From Beroe ovata (lineage: Eukaryota > Ctenophora > Nuda > Beroida > Beroidae): a stretch of DNA of 64,000 nucleotides. Numbering within the stretch: position 1 is the stretch's first letter; each line of letters starts with the position of its first letter. The stretch spans positions 181,038-245,037 of the forward strand of contig CAMPET010000097.1 in NCBI GenBank assembly GCA_946803715.1. Reading direction: 5' to 3'. Of this stretch, positions 53,195 through 63,870 are shown piece after piece. The translations under genes and the position numbers were made by a program. Under the pieces are notes generated by a model. That model ran no database searches. It was given only the letters and a program-made list of their open reading frames with translations, and was not told the origin of the DNA.

Positions 53195-53468
53195 TGTTAC
53201 TTTCAATAATTGAGTTAACTTAGAAGTATAAGTAAACTAACCTCCCTTTTCTTATTAGAATTTAGTGATGCCAGAATCTACCCAGTGGTGAGGATCTGAT
53301 TATTCTACTTCGTGAATGTTTGCCTTGTTCTTGAAGTTTCCTATTCTAGTGTCTTGAAAGTTTTAGTCAGGCTAACTGGAATTATGGTGATCCTCTTATT
53401 GTATAATTCTAATATACTTTCTATTTCAGATTGTTATTGAGCATTACCGTGTTTTATTCCAATAAACA
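53195..53468. mobile_element. 274-bp insertion inside the MULE right terminal repeat
   Basis: The related element's right arm reads continuously ...ggcggaagccacctctgattt...; here the same sequence is split, with gccac on both sides (53190-53194 and 53469-53473), a 5-bp target duplication. The insert has no coding sequence or clear inverted ends. Confidence 0.65.
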
Positions 53469-53761
53469 GCCACCTCTGATTTGATGAGCTTGGTCTGCAT
53501 GGTGACGGAATAACGGGAAAAAACGACGATATGCAGACTGGGCTCTATAGAATTTCTGGTCTGCATGGCGTCGTTTTTTCGGGAAAATACGACGCCATGC
53601 AGATTCTGCATAGGGTTGGTCTGCATGGTGTCGGTCTGCATGGATTCGGTCTGCATATAGGGGTGGTACCAATAGCTAGTTAATGCCAATTCTAATTAGC
53701 CTTGCTATAAAGCTGAAGTCCTGTACAAGCATGCATTACAATTGTTCATTGTTCATACAAT

Positions 53762-54406
53762 ATGAGTTCTCCACGATCTCCCACTTTGTCCATCATCCCG
53801 TCTCCCATACCCTCTTCCCCAGATTATAGTCCTTCTCCTGTCTCCCATCGATCTCGGTCTCCCTTGTCCCCCTTGCTGTACGAAGAGATATCTCCTGAGA
53901 GTCCTCCACCACCTCCTCCCTATCGCCAGATCCAGCTCACACTGATAGCTCGTGCCGACCTGGATGCTGCTCTGCTGAATATCTTCTCAAGTCCTCCCCC
54001 AGAAAATCCCACACTGAACTTGTCTGCACTCAGGGACGCTGATAGGTCTTTCTGGCGAACACCTGAGGCTGTGAGAGTATTGAACCAGATACGAGAGCTT
54101 CGACGAGAGTTCATGATCGGAGTGGTGATGTCTACAACTCTAGACCAAATATCGCAAATCTCTGAGAAGTTCTCACACGATATTACCCGATGGCTCGAGA
54201 CCATCCACGCTCTACCTATGAGCGCCACTCATTTACCCAGGAGAATCCGGAAGGGAACTTCCATGGAGATCCGACATCGGATGCGAGATCTAATCTACCC
54301 CTCATCCCTAGCTGAGTTTGGCACCACCCCTGATGTGCAAAATCTGGAAAAAGTCAAATGTGCCCTTCAGCAACTGTGGTACATTGTCAACATTGCCCGT
54401 TCTTAG
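53762..54406 (+). CDS. unrecognised 214-residue protein, Pro/Ser-rich N terminus and helical C terminus
   Basis: ATG-initiated ORF between two related MULE elements. Residues 1-57 are Pro/Ser-rich (ending SPESPPPPPPYRQ). From about 60 to 214 the composition is that of a folded helical domain (ADLDAALLNIF, RVLNQIRELRREFMIG, SQISEKFSHDITRWLETIH, KVKCALQQLWYIVNIARS). No domain recognised. A candidate TATA box is not evident. It may be a host gene, a gene captured by a transposon, or a second transposon protein. Confidence 0.45.
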   Translation: MSSPRSPTLSIIPSPIPSSPDYSPSPVSHRSRSPLSPLLYEEISPESPPPPPPYRQIQLTLIARADLDAALLNIFSSPPPENPTLNLSALRDADRSFWRTPEAVRVLNQIRELRREFMIGVVMSTTLDQISQISEKFSHDITRWLETIHALPMSATHLPRRIRKGTSMEIRHRMRDLIYPSSLAEFGTTPDVQNLEKVKCALQQLWYIVNIARS

Positions 54407-54570
54407 ATTAAACTGATGATGAAATGACTATACTGATATCTGATTTTTTTTAACATTTGACCATACTGATTGGAAGTGAAAAGATACATGTCATGCTGTA
54501 ATACTGAAGAATGTTTTACTGACACACAATCTCGGGCAACGTTCAGTCTGATCAATATTTTGTTGCTCGA

Positions 54571-55825
54571 GGTACNAAACTTTTGGGAGGATGGTAAGTA
54601 CCTATCTCAATCTGTTATGTATCCGGCATGAAGGCGTGAAATTTATCAGTCAATCCACCAGTGATGATACGAATTACCATCATCATTTATGATACAGTGT
54701 CGGGAAACTGAAAACAGTGAGAGCTCGACCAGACGGGTCATGTTCCCCCTAGTGGGCAGTCATTGTCATGGAAGCAGTCGCTATCAACGGATTGCGTTTC
54801 CGCTATCATAATACTATGATGAGACACTAGGTGGAGAGGTCATGATGAGCTGTAACTAGCTGTAATTGGGATGTTTATTGACACTACATCGAGAAGGGTT
54901 AGAAACGGTATAACTATAAAAATCAAAATCAGATCCAATGGTTAGAAACTCGCTTCGTTCTTAATGATCTTTGTACAATTGCTTCCCGGTCGTGACCCAT
55001 TTGGCGGCGTACCAAGCTCTCCACAATGATTAGGATTTAATCCGCAAGAGGACTCGTTTATCACGTCAAAACAACGTCCGCACCCGTATATGCTCCTCCA
55101 AATCCAGACTTGGATCTCGATAACATCAACTTTTCTTCGCCTTGCCCTGCGTCTACCATACTTGACCTTGACACAGCCATCATATCATGTGAGTTGCTGA
55201 TGAGTTTGAAGTTGATTTTCGGTGCTTCTGCAATCCGTTGATAGCGACTGCTTCCATAACAATGACTGCTCACCTGGGGGAACATGACCCGTCTGGTCGA
55301 GCTCTCACAGTTTTCAGTTTCCCGACACTGTATCATAAATGATGATGGTAATTCGTATCATCACTGGTGGATTGACTGATAAATTTCACGCCTTCATGCC
55401 GGATACATAACAGATTGAGATACTTACCATCCTCCCAAAAGTTTGTGTGAACCAACTCGCGCCTATTTTCACAAGCTCTTAACTTGTGTCTTGTTATGAG
55501 AGCAAAACTCAATTCAATGTCCCCTTTACTATATTTCTGCCAACCACGTAAGGGAGTTTCTCCCTTATCAAAACACGAACACTTCAATGATGCGGTTAAT
55601 GATTGTGTACACTAAAGGCGGAAGCCACCTCTGATTTGATGAGCCTGGTCTGCATGGTGACGGAATAACGGGAAAAAACGACGATATGCAGACTGGGCTG
55701 TATAAAATTTCTGGTCTGCATGGCGTCGTTTTTTCGGGAAAATACGACGCCATGCAGATTCTGCATAGGCTTGGTCTGCATGGTGTCGGTCTGCATGGAG
55801 TCGGTCTGCATGTAAGGGTGGTACC
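54571..55825. mobile_element. rearranged, non-autonomous MULE copy
   Basis: After ggtac and a single n (54576), 54577-54980 matches the first element's 50398-50790, and about 54985-55225 matches 50830-51065 (the transposase first exon). The sequence then inverts: 55236-55825 is the complement of the first element's outer 590 bp and ends ...gggtggtacc. The two halves 54577-54790 and 55236-55440 therefore form a long hairpin. The transposase catalytic region is deleted. Confidence 0.8.
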
Positions 55826-56699
55826 TCTTTAACCTACCTATAGACGGGTTTATGAAATTGCTGTTTTTGCAAAAACTTCAACATTTTACATTGTTTCAGT
55901 TACTGTACATTGTGTGACTAGCTACTGTTACGACTGACGAACTACCACTCATAGCAAAGGTAGATGCAGTGTGTACCATGTAGGTACATGTTTATTGACG
56001 TGTAGTACTATTGTACTTGTGAAGAACACTGTACATATATCATCACGGCAGTCTCCATGCACTATAATAGAGCCCATTTAATGTGCTACTCTGAATAATA
56101 CGCGACTTTCTGCGCGCGTGTGTGTGCTATTGTATAGATCTCGACTTCATGGACCACATCCATTGAAGGTTATCTTCTGTTGCGAGACGTCCCAATTCTG
56201 CGCTCATTAATTCAGTGGGTACAACTGTTATTATAAAGCTTGTTCCACTTCCTGCTCCATAAGGAAGATTAGCCTATTTATATGGGTCATTCTAATCAGG
56301 AAGGGCTGATTACAGTCGGTACCTACCTGTTCTCATAACAGCGTGATGATTCATTGCCAGCAGTGTTCTCTTCTTTGCCTCGTGTTTGTGTTTATGTCTT
56401 CGCTCCCTTTTTTTTCGTGCATGTTTGCGTGTGTGTGTCTGTNTTGGTGTTTCTCCAGTCCAAGAATATAGGTCGATATGTGCAAAAAGTGGTTCATGAG
56501 TCATGACCAATACTATCAAATATACCTTGCAAAAAATCCAAAAGAGGCCAACTGGCGACTTGTATCAATTGACTTTTCTCCTTAGTAATAGGCAGAAAAA
56601 TAGTTTTTGGGTGACCAAAAAGTAGAAAAGGTAATTGAAAATAAGTCCTATTGAAAATTCTGTACAATTTTGCAAAAAAATTCTAAAAAATTTTAAGGT
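55826..56699. other. non-coding stretch
   Basis: No gene recognised; a GT-rich low-complexity segment with an n at 56443 is present. Confidence 0.35.
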
Positions 56700-56850
56700 C
56701 AAAAATAGCCAGCCCAAAAAAAACCGAAAAAAACCAAAAAATACCGAAAAAAACCAAAATAAACCAAAAAAAACCAAGGCCGACCCTGATTTTCCATTCT
56801 TGGGCTAGGTTTTTTTTGGTTTTTTTAGGTTTTTTTTGGGCTACAACCCC
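56700..56850. repeat. A-rich/T-rich inverted low-complexity pair
   Basis: Repeated aaaaaaaccgaaaaaaacc and aaaataaacc units (56715-56777) are followed by their complement ggttttttttggtttttttaggttttttttggg (56810-56840), giving a long A:T hairpin. Confidence 0.75.
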
Positions 56851-57153
56851 CCCATCTTGGTACGATATTCTAGGTCAGCATCAAAATCAAATACACAATC
56901 CAAATTCTCAGAAATGCGTACACTAACAGATGATACATGTTCATATACGAACAAAGCCACATCTATGTAGCAAGAAAGAATTTCAATCCAGTTCAATAAG
57001 AGGAAGACGGATGGTGGTCATGATTTTCCAAGGTTATCCGTCATAAACTGAGAGAGCTGAGGAGATTCGTCTGTAGACATTTATCTGATTGTCCGTACAT
57101 TGATGCTTGCGAACTTGAAGATTAGCCGGACCCACAGCTAATTAATGGCAATN

Positions 57154-59221
57154 ATTGTAATTATGTGGGTTCTGGCCAATTGTAGGATAACTGTGCATGC
57201 CTATATAAGTAAAATGTACCATGATCTACCTTCATTTGTCGTTGATAATTCTGTTAACGAGATTGTGCCTTTATTTGTTGTTTGTCAGCCATCACCTCCG
57301 CACTTGCAAGTCTATCGAATATCTGGATAACTATAATTTTGCTCAGTATAAGTACAGGCGTTTGCTCAGTACCCACAGGCCTTTTTATTCAGTACAGGGC
57401 GATCTTTTTGACATAATTGCATGACATCGTCATGTCACATGATCTGTGACAAATCACGTGGCCATCAATCATGCTTGTGAGTCATGAAGTAGCTGCAACA
57501 TTAACAATCAGTATCAGGACACCATACACTCAATGACAATTATCAGCATCTTTAACCAAAGTGTCATGAATCATTCTGATCTCGCGAGAATTCAATGATT
57601 CTACAGCGCTTCAAGCCGCGTGCGCGTCTTAACTATAAGTACTAGCAGCGTTTATCCGTGAGTCACGTGAACCTCACGTGATAGTCACGTGACTAAACGA
57701 AAAATTGCGATGCAGCAGTACTTCCCGTTGTCCAATTTCAAAAAGCTTGGCAGCGTTGGAATCAACTCGTCGAGATCTACAAGTACAGGGTTGTGCCTAA
57801 AAAAGTTGGAAAAAAGGGCGCACCCTAGTGGGGTGCTGCCCCTCTTCATCAGGTTGAGTCGGCCATACAGCGAGGGCTGTGTCTGAAAGAACTTCAGGTA
57901 TATCCGTCCTGTTGAGCTCAGGTGAGAACTTGTTGACCTGATACCGCTTCAACTTTGATATATTCACAATCCTCTCCTTACCCTGGAGTGAAATCACATA
58001 AATCCAATCACTCACTGCCTTCACAATCTTCACAGGACCTGTCCAGCGTGGAGAAAACTTGTGGGATGGACATCTTACCATAACGAAGCAATATTCACCT
58101 TTTTTAAATGGTTTATCTAGCGTTCTGTTATGTGATATATCAGCTCGTTCATAAGTTGATTCCAGAATCTTCGAAACCTTGCTGATTATCTCCTTGTACT
58201 TTCGATGCATCTCATATGCTCTCTGATCGTACAAGTTGTTCTCATCCCCAAACACGTCTGTTTCATCACTGTTGGATAAAATAAGACTCAGTGGTGTATT
58301 TACCTCATGGCCGAACTTTAAGAAGTTTGCCGAATACCCTGTATGTCGGTTCTTGGTAGCGTTTAAGGCTGAACATATATAGTTTATGTATTTGGCCAAG
58401 TTCGAGGATCTTTATCCACTAGAATCAATCTCAGACTTTGATTCAACCTCCGATTTGTTCTTTCCACCTTAGCTGTAGATTTCGATTCATATGGTAGTCC
58501 ATATGTGTATTTACAACCTAATGCTTGTAACACTGACTGGTAGGGTGCGCCCTTTTTTCCAACTTTTTGAGGCACAACCCTGTACTTGTAGATCTCGACG
58601 AGTTGATTCCAACGCTGCCAAGCTTTTTGAAATTGGACAACGGGAAGTACTGCCCCATCGCAATTTTCCGTTTAGTCACGTGACTATCACGTGAGGATCA
58701 GGTGACTCACGGAAAAACGCTGCTAGTACTTATAGTTAAGACGCGCACGGCTTGGCGCGCTGTGAAATCATTGAATTCTCGCGAGATCAGAATGATTCAT
58801 GACACTTTGTGTAAAGATGCTGATAATTGTCATTGAGTGTATGGTGTCCTGATACTGATAGTTAATGTTGCAGCTACTTCATGACTCACAAGATGAAGCA
58901 TGATTGATGGCCACGTGATTTGGATATGAGATCTCAGATTATGTGACATGACCATGTCATGCAACTATGTCAAAAAGATCGCCCTGTACTAAACAAAAGG
59001 CCTGTGGGTACTAGGCAAACGCCTCTACTGAGAAAAATGATAGTTATCGAGATATTTGATAGACTAACAAGTGCGGAGGTGATGGCTGACCAACAACAAA
59101 TATGGGCACAATCTCGTTAATAACAGAATTATCAACGACAAATGAAGGTAGATCATGAGAAATTTTGACTATATAGGCATGCAGTTATCCTACAATTGGC
59201 CAGAACCCACATAATTACAAT
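57154..59221. mobile_element. element with two inverted arms of about 675 bp around an integrase fragment
   Basis: 57154-57827 and 58541-59221 are reverse complements over their whole length with scattered differences; the outer ends read attgtaattatgtgggttctggcc and its complement. Only about 710 bp separate them, and these encode the C-terminal part of a retroviral-type integrase. Long inverted ends plus an integrase are the hallmark of Maverick/Polinton and Ginger DNA transposons, so this may be an internally deleted member; two inverted LTR-retrotransposon fragments are the alternative. A gap n at 57153 abuts the left end, and the right end abuts a short satellite, so target duplications cannot be read. 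Confidence 0.75.
57797..58575 (-). pseudogene. C-terminal fragment of a retroviral-type (Ty3/gypsy-like) integrase
   Basis: Two minus-strand frames, 58575-58384 and 58399-57797, make one protein with a one-base frameshift near 58395 (TWPNT-stop against the continuing frame AKYINYICSALN). Visible: the third catalytic residue region (STAKVERTNRRLNQSLR), the conserved TGYSANFLKFGHE block, and an SH3-like C-terminal domain (KFSPRWTGPVKIVKAVSDWIYVI). The first two catalytic aspartates and the zinc finger are missing. Both ends of the ORF run into the inverted arms. Broken, not functional. Confidence 0.82.
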
Positions 59222-59385
59222 TGATCCGGCAAGCACTTATACAATTGATTCGATAAGAACTACAATTGATTCGATAAGATCTACAGACAGCCATTGATCC
59301 GGCAAGCACATATACAATTAATTCCATAAGCCCTGCAATTGATTCGATAAGAATTACAATTGATACATTATGGTTAAGACCTGCA
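59222..59385. repeat. short satellite, caattgattcgataag units
   Basis: About six imperfect copies of acaattgattcgataagaacta / attgatccggcaagcacatata-type units directly after the inverted arm. Confidence 0.8.
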
Positions 59386-59627
59386 ATTGAAACTTGAACA
59401 ACCCACTATCGCAGCACTGAGGTGTGCGGGAGGAAATGTGTACGATGTACTGACAGTGATACTGACAGGTGTCAGGTCCCACTTGTTACACTCGCTATTA
59501 CTATTACTATTAGGGGCGATGTCCCTTGACATCGCATGCTTATCCAATATCCTATTAAGCGACATCTGACCCACCATTCCACTAGATCAAACGATAGGAG
59601 TGCTCTTACGAACATAGTTTTACTGCN

Positions 59628-60784
59628 AGAATGCTGGAGTCGTGTTGTTTGAACTCTGACAACAGTGTTGAACGACGATATGCACGGAACGCTGACAACA
59701 TCCGGGATGCAGCAGTAGACACGTTGATCTTATTCCCAGTAATCCAATTCTCCATGCCGAGAAGCGCAATCTTCATCCCCACCTGACGATATATCCAATC
59801 CACTTGGTGTATGGTACTCAGTGCAAATTCCTCCATAGCTGTGATGTTGTAGTTGAACTGCCGATACAGTCTGGTGTCGGTTACCACCACCACTTCTATT
59901 ATCTGTCTCCTCTCTGTGGTGTCTGCGCGTCGCTGTCTACTCTGATAACCGGATACCGGCGATTCGAGGATGTAATCTGGTGGAGAAAAATAATCGCATT
60001 CAAAATCCTCAATTACTCCCAAGGCTAATAGATAAATAGATAACACCGTCCAACATTATATCCCTCTGGCTAATATCATAATAACTGCTGTTCAATGAAA
60101 GTGGCGCTAACCCATGGTCTCCACGGAATCTTGCTTTGGGAGGTCTGTATCGAGGGAAAGAACGTAGTTGTCAGAATCTGGAGTCAGGTACCATGTTTCA
60201 TTGGGATATGAGATACTGCCCCTGTGACAATAATCAGGTATCAGTTCTCTCTCACATCATCATACTGTAACAGAGTAAGGAACCGAAAGAGTGGCAGTGA
60301 GCTGGAAGTTCCAACTCAGTCGGCAGTGACTGCCGATTGGTATGGGAAAAATACCAATACCACCCTACAGCAAGTGTGTACTGAATATACCATGTGTGAG
60401 TTTCTTATGGTATCTGGTACTATAACTCAAACGGGGAAACTTTCCCACAGGTTTGTGGAATAACTTATGTTAGAGTACAAAATTTTCTAGAACAATACTT
60501 TCCAAATCCCTCTGATGAGTAGACTAGATGTAGTGGCCATGAGATTATGTAAAGTCACAATATGAATGTGGGCAATTTGTAGCTATAAGAAAACATTTGT
60601 TATTCATATCCAACCTGAACAACCCAGAGCAGTTAGAGAGACTGACATGAGAATCTGAAAGATCGACAACTCTGCCCTGATAATGACACTCTGTGTTCAG
60701 GGCATGGATTTCACGGTGTGTGTCAGTGACTTCGTGTCGCTGTGCTCCTTTTGTTACAACCAGTCTGTTGATAGGTTTCATCAA
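59628..60784 (-). CDS. ADAM metalloprotease, prodomain and start of catalytic domain (partial)
   Basis: Three exons join in phase: one ending at 60615 (upper border near 60780 uncertain), 60112-60221, and 59976 down to the assembly gap at 59627. The first two give the ADAM propeptide (ECHYQGRVVDLSDSHVSLSNC, then SISYPNETWYLTPDSDNY). The third contains a furin-type site (SRQRR) and opens the reprolysin domain: IIEVVVVTDTRLYRQFNYN, IYRQVGMKIALLGMENW, then FRAYRRSTLLSEFKQHDS. ADAMs are membrane-anchored or secreted zinc proteases that shed ectodomains. The zinc-binding HExxH, disintegrin and transmembrane parts are not in the window; the gene is cut at the single n. The subfamily is not resolved. 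Confidence 0.82.
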
Positions 60785-61743
60785 GTTGTTAGTTCAAATA
60801 GCAGTGTTTGATAATTCAGTGAATAGTGAATAAAAATTCAGTGTCATTGTATAATGATTCAGTGATAATTCAGTGCATAATACAATATCAGTTAAAAGGA
60901 TTGTCATTGTGGGGATATTCAGTAGATATTTAGACTGTGCTGTAGATCATTTCCTATGAATCACAAAACAATCAAAAATGTCACATCAATTTTTAATGGA
61001 TTCTGATTATGGTGATTAAGACACTCCCAAAATCAATGGTGATTAAGGTTATTCATTGACAAATCCATCTTCACTTAATTAGAGAGGCAATTAGCAAAAA
61101 CCTATTCACTCTTATCTCCAGAGTAATTTCATCTGTTGAGTTTGATGATAACCTCAGTCTTAGGCTATTTTTGTCCTGTGATTAAATAATATCCAATTGC
61201 ACTCATATTTACAAATGAAATTCATGGAATCCATAAGTCTAATGAGTTTATTGGATTGAATCCATCTTCTTGGCTATTGTTGGTCATTTGAGTGAATAGT
61301 CCTCACTTATAAGCTCTAGCATTGATGAAAGAAAGCACATGTATGTAAATTTTGAGTTATGAATCAAGTTGAGGTTTGTTGGAGCACACGTTTTAAAAGT
61401 AAATGAAATAATCTGCATAGATTAGTATCGTGGACACTGGACAATCGATAGATCAGTACTTTTAGGAAACAAAGCAAATACCATATGTTGCGTTTGCAAA
61501 TGAACAATATGCTTCAATTCTGGGATTTCTGAAAGAGATTCTGTAGAAGTTTGGATTGGAATGAGTCAAACAGGATTACTCAGATTGTGGAGCTTAAATG
61601 ATGAGAGATAGTTAGTTAATTCTCTTTTGACTCTGTTTACAAATGAAAATACGTCTTTTAATTGCGATCAATTTCGTCGTTCAACGACATCGTCAGGCTG
61701 TAACAAGAATACGTTATTATAATACATTGTAATCCTTACTAAT
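60785..61743. other. AT-rich non-coding stretch
   Basis: Short imperfect repeats of attcagtg-type (60810-60890); no gene. Upstream exons of the ADAM gene, including the signal peptide exon, may lie in or beyond this region. Near 61675-61705 the minus strand reads ctgacgatgtcgttgaacgacgaaat, which resembles a hammerhead core but with an extra base. Confidence 0.4.
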
Positions 61744-61877
61744 TGGGGAAAGAGACCAACACAGTACTTCGTAAAGTGTATGAAGCTTTGTACATATATA
61801 GGGACAAACCGGAACTGAATGATAAGGATGAATGCAAAGAATTGGAGCGATTCTTAGTAAAAGGAACTTTAAGTTAA
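61744..61877 (+). pseudogene. C-terminal retroelement fragment
   Basis: One frame ends LRKVYEALYIYRDKPELNDK...GTLS-stop. The phrase EALYI...KPELN is common at the C terminus of GIY-YIG-bearing retroelement polyproteins. Too short for more. Confidence 0.35.
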
Positions 61878-61973
61878 TAGTTTATTTTCTCAGTTTTTGT
61901 ATTTTTCAGTTTTTCAGTTTTTACCCGTATAGTATTGTAGAATTACCGTGTATGTGAATATCATGTTGTATTT

Positions 61974-62252
61974 NNNNNNNNNNNNNNNNNNNNNNNNNNN
62001 NNNNNNNNNNNNNNNNNNNNNNNNNNNNNNNNNNNNNNNNNNNNNNNNNNNNNNNNNNNNNNNNNNNNNNNNNNNNNNNNNNNNNNNNNNNNNNNNNNNN
62101 NNNNNNNNNNNNNNNNNNNNNNNNNNNNNNNNNNNNNNNNNNNNNNNNNNNNNNNNNNNNNNNNNNNNNNNNNNNNNNNNNNNNNNNNNNNNNNNNNNNN
62201 NNNNNNNNNNNNNNNNNNNNNNNNNNNNNNNNNNNNNNNNNNNNNNNNNNNN
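61974..62252. other. assembly gap
   Basis: Run of 279 N. Open frames spanning it are meaningless. Confidence 0.99.
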
Positions 62253-62260
62253 TTTGAAGG

Positions 62261-63478
62261 TCACTGGACCCCTAGGTCCAGTGATCTATTGGCCATGGAT
62301 CTGAATGATCCTAATACACCACCAGGTTTCTCCTTGTTTAGACCGAAGGGTTGAATAGTCAGTAACCTGTTTACCCACATCTGTTCAGCAATGTCGAGGT
62401 CCTTTGGACTCACTTCTAAAACAGAGAATGTATAGTTACTGTTGAACGAGCCTACTGAATGCAAGTGATGAATCTCTTGTAGGTGTTCAGCAAGAGTCCT
62501 TTCATCTGACTCACAAGTGCCCTCATCCGTGTACCCAACATGAGATCTGTGGCCAGCTATTCTTATGTGAAGTTTGTTTGTGGATTTGCCAGTATATTGC
62601 TTTCCGCATAGTGAGCATTCAGCACAGTGAACTATATTCCTGGACTTGCAATCTGCCTCCGGAAGACTGAAAGTTTTACCAGTTGATGAAGAAATCAGCG
62701 TGTCAGTGCCGGACATCATTGTGCAACAAGAGCACGGCCTTCCCTTTTTCTTTGATCGGTTACTGTTGATAAGAGGTGTACAGGGGTTTGATCCAGTGTT
62801 ATCACCTGTGGATAAAGCTAGCCGCTTTCTCTTCAGGATCAAATCCCCTAGGTTCTTTGGCCTTTTGTTCACCACACCAATCACCTTCTCATTATTAGCC
62901 CAAATTGGGCATGTCCTCAGCATATTATTGGCTTCCCCCACAATTCTGTTGATGAGTTTAGTACCTGGACCATAAGTTTGCTTCCACATAACTTCATTGG
63001 GTGGGGAGCCATCTTTGGCCTTCTGCACAAGGCTTCTTGGTCTTTTCACAACATCCGCAAAGACATTTGATATCATCTTCTCAGGATAACCCGATCTTAA
63101 GAAACATGCTTTCAACTCATCTAGGCGCCTGAAGAGCCTGATATCATTATTGATGATTCTCCTATATCTTAAACCTTGTGAATAAACGATGGAGGGGAAT
63201 GTTAGTTTTGGGTGATAACTTGTGAAGTTTAGATATACTCTCGCATCTGTATCCTTGATATTGATGTCAGTTGAAAGTACACCAGTATCACTAAACTTGT
63301 AACGAATATCAAGGAATGATGTGTAAGATCCCGTTTCATTGAAGTCCCACGGATCGCTCTTGTTATCTTTGATAGATAGCCCAAGATTATGAAGATTGCT
63401 ATTCACTGAGTGTGACCATACCTCAAATTCTTCTTTAGAACCAGTCCANGGCTTGCGATATTGACTGTAAATCAGCAT
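62261..63478 (-). pseudogene. 3' part of a Penelope-like retroelement: RT end plus GIY-YIG endonuclease
   Basis: A 405-codon open frame begins upstream of a gap n (63449) without its own ATG context and stops at 62261. The first 100 residues resemble the end of a Penelope-type reverse transcriptase (SFLDIRYKFSDTGVLSTDI, then ARVYLNFTSYHPK). The C-terminal third contains a GIY-YIG nuclease with a Cys-rich lead-in (CSCC, then CAECSLCGKQYTGKSTNKLHIRIAGH). RT catalytic motifs are not visible, so the copy is 5'-truncated or cut by the gap. The reading frame is otherwise intact, suggesting recent insertion. Confidence 0.78.
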
Positions 63479-63800
63479 CTACCAAACATCATAGAGGAGT
63501 ATTCTCCTCACCAATAGGATCATATTCTGAACATTATGATATGATATTGAGCTTTGGTGAAATTGATTCTTGATTATCACTATTTTCAATATTTTATCAC
63601 AAAGGTAGGTTCGCAAAATTATATCCTATGAACTGAAATAGGTATGTGCCTATCTTCGACAACTTATCTTTGCTACCCCGTAACTATTTACATCATTGCA
63701 AACCTTCACATGTATGCTTATCGTATATACTTTATTATACATTGTTTATTGAATTCTAATTCTCTCTAACTTATTTGTTAGCCCATTAATAACTATATCA
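63479..63800. other. AT-rich non-coding stretch
   Basis: Nothing recognised. Confidence 0.4.
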
Positions 63801-63870
63801 AAAACCAAAAAAACAAAAAAAAAAAACAAAAAACAAAAAAAAACAAAAAACAAAACAAAAAACAAAAATA
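63801..63870. repeat. A-rich low-complexity run
   Basis: Repeated caaaaaa/caaaaaaa units over about 70 bases; could be a retroelement tail or simple expansion. Confidence 0.85.

Larger units (their letters stand above)
50042..53670. mobile_element. MULE-type DNA transposon with long terminal inverted repeats
   Basis: The element is flanked by the direct 9-bp repeat aatagctag (50033-50041 and 53671-53679), the target duplication size typical of Mutator-like elements. Its ends (ggaataccccc-ttacatgcagacc at left; complement of ggtctgcatataggggtggtacc at right) are inverted, and inverted similarity continues for several hundred bases: left about 50042-50370, right about 53020-53670. The outer 130 bp of each end consist of repeated atgcagacc-containing units of about 15 bp. 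A 274-bp insertion (53195-53468) interrupts the right arm. A spliced transposase gene lies inside, so this is, or recently was, an autonomous copy. Confidence 0.88.

Noticed and set aside
61675-61705. Second hammerhead ribozyme (ctgacga...gaaat on the minus strand)
   Set aside because: An extra base sits between the core and stem II, and no pairing for stems I and III was found.
61914-62304. ORFs across the N run
   Set aside because: Artefacts of unknown bases.
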